Shown here: one piece after another, positions 58,213-64,000 of the stretch
How the letters are laid out: every line of letters starts with the position of its first letter
Position numbering within the stretch: the first letter of the stretch is position 1
Source of the DNA: Lyophyllum atratum
Lineage: Eukaryota > Basidiomycota > Agaricomycetes > Agaricales > Lyophyllaceae
Assembly (NCBI GenBank): GCA_014905825.1
Contig: JACGCN010000004.1
Span: 1,426,001 to 1,490,000, forward strand
Length of the DNA: 64,000 nt
Direction of reading: 5' to 3'
Notes under the pieces: generated by a model
What the model was told of the DNA's origin: nothing
The model's database searches: none
The model's input: the letters and a program-made list of their open reading frames with translations, nothing else
Program-made: the position numbers and the translations under genes

Positions 58213-61146
58213 ATGAACGCCTGGACGCTGCCCCGTCCAGCGTCAACATGTCTCTCCGCCATCCGCACACTCCGCGCTGAGAAAGCCGTATCTCACGTCC
58301 TCCAGCGCCCCGCCTCCACTTCGAAAAAACGCAAAACCGATGGGAGCGACAAACTGGCACGCGCACTTCGGAATAAGGGCAGCCTCAGTAAAACTGCCTT
58401 GGAGGCACTTCGTAAAATTGTCAATACTGAAGACGACCCCCCCGAGCCTGTCTCGCGGAAAGCGAGGAAGAAAAAGCGCAAATTGAAGCATTTGCTACCA
58501 AAGGCTGAACATGGCGAGCAAAACTTGTCCGAGTCGATCAACGCCGCCACTACCAGAGAAGAGCCTTCCAATCCTTACGGCAAACTACCGTCTGCCGCTT
58601 CTCTAGTACTAATGGATGCAGAGTCTGGTTGGGGCGAGGACAGTGAGTATCCGCTCGTCTACATGGACACCTGGCCTGACCGCTGACATGATCATAGAGC
58701 TGCGGCCTTCTGAACCCTCAAAGGAACCGTTTGAGAAGCCTGCTGGTCTTGAAGAATTCGGTCGCATGCGCATGCCCCCGCACATGAACAATCCCCTTAC
58801 TTACTCCCGCCGAATAGAGGGTCTCCTCGAGCCCACGAAGGAACCTACCCTTCAGGACGTCAAGCCCGTCTCCCCTCAGAACCCAATAGCGAGGCTCGCA
58901 CATGGCCTAGACCGCGTTCTTTTCAAGTATGCTCGATCACTATGGTCTCTGATCCTAATGACGATGTTTATCCTTCGTGTGTAGCCCAGGTGTCCACTGG
59001 CTGCAAGACCCACGCTCACGCGTGTACAATTTCCCGCCCTATCTGGAAACGATACCCAAAGTGACCGAATTTGCCTTTGAGCGCCTCGGTGGGTTTATCA
59101 AAAGCTCCAGGGATGAGGTATGTCTTGGCCCATCCTACTTTTATGATACTGTTGACGTTGGCTTTTTGCGTGCAGGACCTTTTGGACCTTGCGCAGCGCG
59201 AAAACCGTACCTTTGCAGGATCGACGTCATCGCTCTCAGGCATGCTGAGCCACATATACTTTCTTCTATCCGGAGACAAGGACGTGAATACTGATGGTCT
59301 AAGTCGGCATTTCGCCAGAGAGGTCAGTCTTGCTACAGCTGCTTCCTCGGCAGACAACTGAATCTGCCGTGCAGCCGAGGGGCTTCACTGCAGGCCAGCG
59401 CATGCCCGCCTCCGTGATTATGAACTACAACGACGGCGTCTATACAATCGATTCAGACTCGAATAGCGACGTTGCGGACAAGAATATTCTGACTTGGATG
59501 GTATGTGCCGTAGCTGTCTGCCATAGGAGCACGTCGAATGTACCTTTAATTGCTCAAACATGCATTTAGGGAACACTCCTGGAGAAGTACCTGACGGCCA
59601 CGCCCGAAGAGTTTGCGGCATACATCCGGGCCAACCCTGCCCTGGCCTCTCTGCAGATGGAATCCCCACTAAAGGATGCGTATCGGTATGCCAAGGTGCG
59701 TTCGTTATCGCTTTTATCTTCACCCGTTCAGCTTAAAGTGTTTTTCTTTGTGTTCATCAAGTCCGACCGCTTCGTAATGCGTTCACAACTGGACTGCTAT
59801 GACCCGCGTCTACCTGGGACGGGCGTGTTCGATATCAAGACGCGCGCGTGTCTGCCCATAAGGATGGATCTGCTGAACTTTGAGGTATGCCTCCTCCTGC
59901 CTCTGATGTGGTCATTATTGAATTTTCGTTTCTGGAATAGGAAAACTCGGGATACCTTATCCGGTCGCAGGCGGGCAAACTCGAGAGCTTCGAGCGAGAG
60001 TATTATGATCTTATCCGTTCTGCGTTCCTCAAATATAGGTATTTGCACATATCTTATCGCTCTTGACCACGGCCGGTGCTGAATCTGCTTTTTTCCCCAT
60101 AGCTTCCAAGTCCGCATTGGGAACATGGACGGGGTAATCGTAGCGTATCACAACACCGCGCGGATGTTCGGTTTCCAATACATCTCGCTGCAGGAGATGG
60201 ATGAGGCGCTGTTCGGTGGGGGTGTGGGAGTAGGCGACCGCGTGTTTGCGAAGTGTGTGGGCATTCTAGAGCAAGTGGCAGAGGAGATTGTGGCCTGCTT
60301 CCCTCGACAGGTACGTTTTCTTACTTTCTTGCTGTTCACAGTTTGGCTGACTCCATGAACACTCAGTCTGTGAAATGCACATTTGAAAAGTTGGAAGCCA
60401 AGGATGTCTTGAATGTCTGGGTACAGCCGCTGGAGTGGGACGGTGAGGATGAAGACCGGCCGATCCGACAGCTGGAAGTCAAGGTCTCGAATTACCTGGA
60501 CCAGGACCCAGTCCGAGGATCGACTGCCGTTTCCTCGGTCGATCAACCATGTAAGCACATCCCAACCTCTCGAACTCCCCCGCCCCCACTCGCTAAACTC
60601 GAATTCTCTTTCGCAGGGACGACGCATTGGTCGATCTCCAAGCTGTCATCTTCACATGTTGACATCAAGCAGGCCCTCCAAGCCGCGAAGGACCGCCAGT
60701 TCCGGCACTATGACATTCCGACGGGATGGGACCCAGAAACTGTGGGGCAATTCTGGAAAGGCCTCAGCTTTAGCGGGCAGGTGCCGTCGGAGCCACAAGA
60801 GCTCGAGCTCGAGAATTTTAGGGTTGCGGGAAAGCGGATTCAGGACCTGCGGGCGATGGCACGGTCGGGAAGGGAGGAGACAGAGAGGTTGGCCAGTGAG
60901 GAGATGGGGAAGCCGAAGGTTTGGTTGGGTGGGGAGGTGCAGGAGGTGCCCAAGTGGTCGCTGGATGTGTCGGATGTGTTGAGGGAGGAGGCGGCGTCGG
61001 GTGTTATGGCTGGGGAGGGTGAAGAGGATTCTGTTGGAGAGGCGGAAATTGTTGATGAGGCTGCTGAGAATGCCAGTCAGGGTGGTGCGGTCGTAGACGC
61101 CGAGGTGACTATGAAAGCGGATGTAGACGAGCCCAAGGTAAATTGA
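58213..61146 (+). CDS. PET127: Mitochondrial Pet127-like protein
   Basis: Pet127 is a membrane-associated mitochondrial protein needed for 5' processing and turnover of mitochondrial RNAs in yeast. The presequence MNAWTLPRPASTCLSAIRTL precedes a basic region (SKKRKTDGSD, RKARKKKRKLKHL). The conserved domain includes GVHWLQDPRSRVYNFPPYLE, FAFERLGGFIKSSRDE, GMLSHIYFLLSGDKDV, PRGFTAGQRMPASVIMNYND, DKNILTWMGTLLEKYLTATP, DRFVMRSQLDCYDPRLPGTG, VFDIKTRACLPIRMDLLNFE, YDLIRSAFLKYSFQVRIGNM, DGVIVAYHNTARMFGFQYIS and LQEMDEALFG. Exons join in frame through about ten introns. An acidic low-complexity tail ends at 61146. The active site is not known. Confidence 0.9.
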
Positions 61147-61599
61147 GGAGACGGAGGATACCAATAATATTTCTAAATTCTAGTACTAATTCGCTCAACT
61201 CTTTAATTTATTTCTTTGTTATTGTTAGAGATATAGTAGACGATCGTTCAATATTCAAATTGTCGGGAAAAATATCTTGGCGCAAGTGAGACTATACACG
61301 TGGAACGTTGGAGATGAGTTCCGGATAGCGTTCACTGACGACCACCCACAACGACGACGACGATATCTACGACGACGACCAACCTACGATCGCTGTATTT
61401 CCCGCCAATCCCGAAATCCACAGTCCGTGCTGAACGCTGATGCATGATGACCGAAGTACGTCTAGAATCACTGCCAAGCCTGCTCGGCTCGCGTGAGGTA
61501 CTGATCACCATATTCACAGTACCCTAAAGCACCCAGACAGGTGAGATTTGCTGTTCATCTGGTTACCACCACCTCGGTTGCGCTGCTCCATATCCTTGC
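61147..61599. other. Intergenic: promoter of UspA-domain gene
   Basis: A CACGTG E-box lies at 61297-61302 and a CGA/ACG trinucleotide-rich stretch around 61345-61385. No gene is seen. Confidence 0.5.
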
Positions 61600-63797
61600 A
61601 TGAGTACCGATACCACACAGAAGAAGCGCAGCTGGACTGCCAAGTTTCCCAGGCCGGGCAGCAGTAGTGGGCGGCCGGGCAGCAGCAGCGGCAATAGCAT
61701 CAGGTCCAACTTGCCAACGCCGGAGGAGGGGAAAGAGTTGAAGGCGACATCGCCCAGCCTCCCCTCGTCCCCCGTCGCTTCTTCCATCTCGTTGCCACTC
61801 AGTGGGACCACTACACCCACTTCTGACTCATTCACCGTGTCCAAGCGCCGCTCTTCGTTACTGAACGCAGTTTCACAGGCTCCAGACAATGATGTCTCCC
61901 CCAACGGCTTGGGCTCGCAGCAGCAGGGCGCCCTCAAGCCCCCCGAAACCAACAACAATCGAGCATCGGGATCCTTCAGCAAATCCTTCACCTCCATGAT
62001 GGGCGGCCTTTCCTCGCTCTCACTCTCCCGTACTAGTACGCGCGACAGCACCGCCAATGGCAATGGCAACAACAATGGCAACGGCAACGGCAATGGCGAC
62101 GACAGGGAGTCCCGCGGCCGCACTATGGCCCAGACTAAACGCGGCAAGTCCATGTCCCAGGCCCCTGCCGAGGCAGAGGACTCCCGCAGCCGCTCGCGTG
62201 CCCGCTCCACATCGCCGTTCACCTTCCGCCGCCTGCGCCAACGCGAGCCCTCGCCCATCCCCCAAGCTATCCCCCTCGCCCAGTCGGATGTCGACCTCTC
62301 AGACTCGGCGTCGTCCGTCCGCCCCCGTACCACCGCGTTCTCTTACGACTCAGGCGACGAGACGGTTGGCGACGAGACTGAGGAAGAGGAATGGAGCGAC
62401 GATGACTTTTTCGATCCCGTTACCGAGCGCAACACTGAACGCAATGCGATCATCGCCCCCGTGCCCCAGGACGGCAGTTCCGCGGTGGAAGCCGAGGCGG
62501 ACGTTGACCCCGATCCGTTGGGCGAGGGTGTCAATGTTGTGGTGCCACCTGAACCGTATTTTCCATCGACATTGAACTCGAGCACGCGTACGAAGAGGAA
62601 CCCTCGCAGGCGCAAGTCGACGAAGCACCATGAGGCGCTCGCCTTCCAGACGTCCCGGCCAATATTCCAACGCGATCGTTGTACAATTATAATCACGCAG
62701 GGCGATCCAGAAGGGAAGCTGGGCGAGCGCAGAAAGCGCAAATATATGGTTGCGAGTGATTTGAGTGAGGAAAGTCGATATGCGGTCGAATGGGCGATCG
62801 GGACAGTGCTGCGGGATGGTGACGAGTTGTTGATTGTTACCGTCACTGAGAACGAGGCGAAAGGTCCGTTATACGATCCTTTACTAATGGCTTGCCCCTG
62901 AACCACCTCCTACAGTCGATCCACCTATACCGAACGCAACGGACCGCACAACCAAACTGAGAAGTCAACAAGAGGTCTGACCTTCTCATTGAAACCATTG
63001 ATATATAACTTAACTCCGCACCTGCATAGCGCCAAGGGCTAGCCTACATCCTCGTTCGACAGGCCACGAGTCTCCTCCAGCGGACGAAGTTGAATATCAA
63101 GGTCGCGTGCCAGGCCTGGCATGCCAAGAACGCCAGGCGCATGCTGCTCGGTGAGCCCCTATTCACAGATAAGTCACTCGAATGTAGCTGACATCTGTTT
63201 AGACATCGTGGACTACACTGATCCAACGATGCTCATCGTAGGTTCTCGAGGTCTGGGTCAGCTTAAAGGGTGCGTGCCAAATGAAGTTTAAAGATTTAGC
63301 GCCTCTTCTGATGTTGCATAATATATCCACAGAATCCTCCTCGGGTCCACCTCCCACTACCTAATTCAGGTGCGTGAATCGCGTTATTCAACCCTCTTCT
63401 TGACCTTCTAACTTCGCTTCCGCAGAAATGTTCCGTCCCAGTAATGGTGCGATCGCATTTTCTTGTTCTTGGCATCTGTTCTGACGCCATTATTCTCTTT
63501 ATACAGGTTGCACGCCGCAGACTTAAGCGCCCCGCACGACGCTCTGCACATCTCTCCACGCACCGCAGGCATGTATCGCTGGCAGAGGCAGGCATCGACA
63601 GGGTCGCGCCCAAGGTCGACGAGGACGTGCAGGTCATGCGCGAGGAGATCAAGCGCGATGACGACCGCAGGGACGGCGGATCAGGGCGCCGACGTACGGG
63701 TCCGGGCATCGACTTTCCCGAGGAGGAGAATGGGGATGAGGATGAGGATGAGGGAGACGAGCCGGGTGACTCGAATGGGAAGGTAGCCGGCAATTAA
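61600..63797 (+). CDS. Universal stress protein (UspA) domain protein with long disordered N-terminus
   Basis: Start MSTDTTQKKRSWTAKFPRPG. The first about 360 residues are disordered: Ser/Pro-rich, an Asn-Gly repeat (NGNGNNNGNGNGNGD, about 62053-62100), RS-like stretches, acidic EEEEWSDDDFFDP. The UspA fold follows in several exons: KRKYMVASDLSEESRYAVEW, AIGTVLRDGDELLIVTVTEN, LAYILVRQATSLLQRTKLNI, KVACQAWHAKNARRMLLDIV and DPTMLIVGSRGLGQLKG. After it, ILLGSTSHYLIQKCSVPVMV carries the G-x2-G-x9-G-S/T-type nucleotide-binding pattern. A basic tail (ARRRLKRPARRS) and an acidic end follow, to a stop at 63795-63797. Function in fungi is mostly unknown; the domain suggests nucleotide-dependent stress signalling. 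Confidence 0.88.
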
Positions 63798-64000
63798 TGG
63801 TATGGGCAGCGCCTGGGGAATGCGGGTTTTCTTGGAATTTCTTTTCTCTGTCTTGTGATGTCAAACCCAACTCATTCATCCTTTTTCGCGGGTATTCAGT
63901 AATTTAATAGGCCAGTCGGCTATAGATCAACGATAAGTGGTGTCACGGTAACTTAAGTGCGAGATGTAGAGGGAATTCCGCATTTCTTAGCTGACATCTC

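Noticed and set aside
61345..61385. CGA/ACG-rich trinucleotide stretch
   Set aside because: Short and imperfect microsatellite in a promoter; no further structure.
61563..62333. 256-codon open frame antisense to the UspA-domain gene
   Set aside because: It overlaps the low-complexity coding exon, and its composition is what the complement of that exon predicts.
1..64000. CRISPR arrays, insertion sequences, phage or secondary-metabolite clusters
   Set aside because: No regularly spaced repeats, transposase with DDE domain, or polyketide/peptide synthase genes; the region is ordinary fungal euchromatin.

Overview
This window looks like a gene-dense chromosome segment of a filamentous basidiomycete, most likely an Agaricomycete. 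The evidence is protein-coding genes on both strands with many 45-75 nt GT-AG introns, fungus-specific families (Rtt109 histone acetyltransferase, PRM10, Pet127, Spo71-type PH protein, Zn2Cys6 regulator, a DUF6534-type membrane protein), alternative oxidase, and nuclear genes for mitochondrial proteins. I see no prokaryotic operons, intact transposons or CRISPR arrays.

Layout. 0-1.4 kb: end of a SET-domain/Tad3 (tRNA deaminase) reading frame. 1.5-6.2 kb, minus strand: malic enzyme, mitochondrial ribosomal protein mL58, a GST with a mitochondrial-type leader. 7.0-9.3 kb: uncharacterised coiled-coil protein. 10.2-11.8 kb: Rtt109. 12.5-14.7 kb: DUF6534 membrane protein. 15.3-18.1 kb: cullin. 18.3-20.7 kb: divergent COQ5/FCF2. 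21.5-23.7 kb: SAS10/UTP3. 23.9-24.2 kb: two intron-bearing tRNA-Arg(ACG) genes in inverted orientation. 25.0-27.0 kb: divergent UPF0390/NDUFA9. 27.4-31.4 kb: divergent TOM22/Zn2Cys6 regulator. 32.2-34.2 kb: CENP-B-type DNA-binding protein. 34.2-37.3 kb: gene-poor. 37.3-42.7 kb: AOX and a Spo71-like protein. 42.8-44.8 kb: divergent uS12m/NSE2. 44.8-47.4 kb: gene-poor. 47.4-50.5 kb: divergent Rpn13/SCOC-like, then Arl8. 50.9-54.2 kb: PRM10. 55.0-61.1 kb: divergent Nup84/Pet127. 61.6-63.8 kb: a universal-stress-protein (UspA) domain protein.

About nine of roughly 27 genes serve the mitochondrion (mL58, uS12m, COQ5, NDUFA9, TOM22, AOX, Pet127, a probably mitochondrial GST, possibly malic enzyme). 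FCF2, SAS10 and UPF0390 are all nucleolar or ribosome-biogenesis genes within 6 kb, next to the two tRNA genes. Tad3 belongs to the enzyme that edits A34 of tRNAs such as the two tRNA-Arg(ACG).

Two structural points stand out. First, about half of the recognisable genes are broken by single-base shifts, several of them in C/G homopolymers, while neighbours are intact; base-level assembly error is the likeliest cause. Second, two genes need tiny exons to encode conserved motifs: a 6-nt exon carrying a zinc-ligand cysteine of the Zn2Cys6 cluster, and a 9-nt exon in Arl8. No clearly novel multi-gene system was found.
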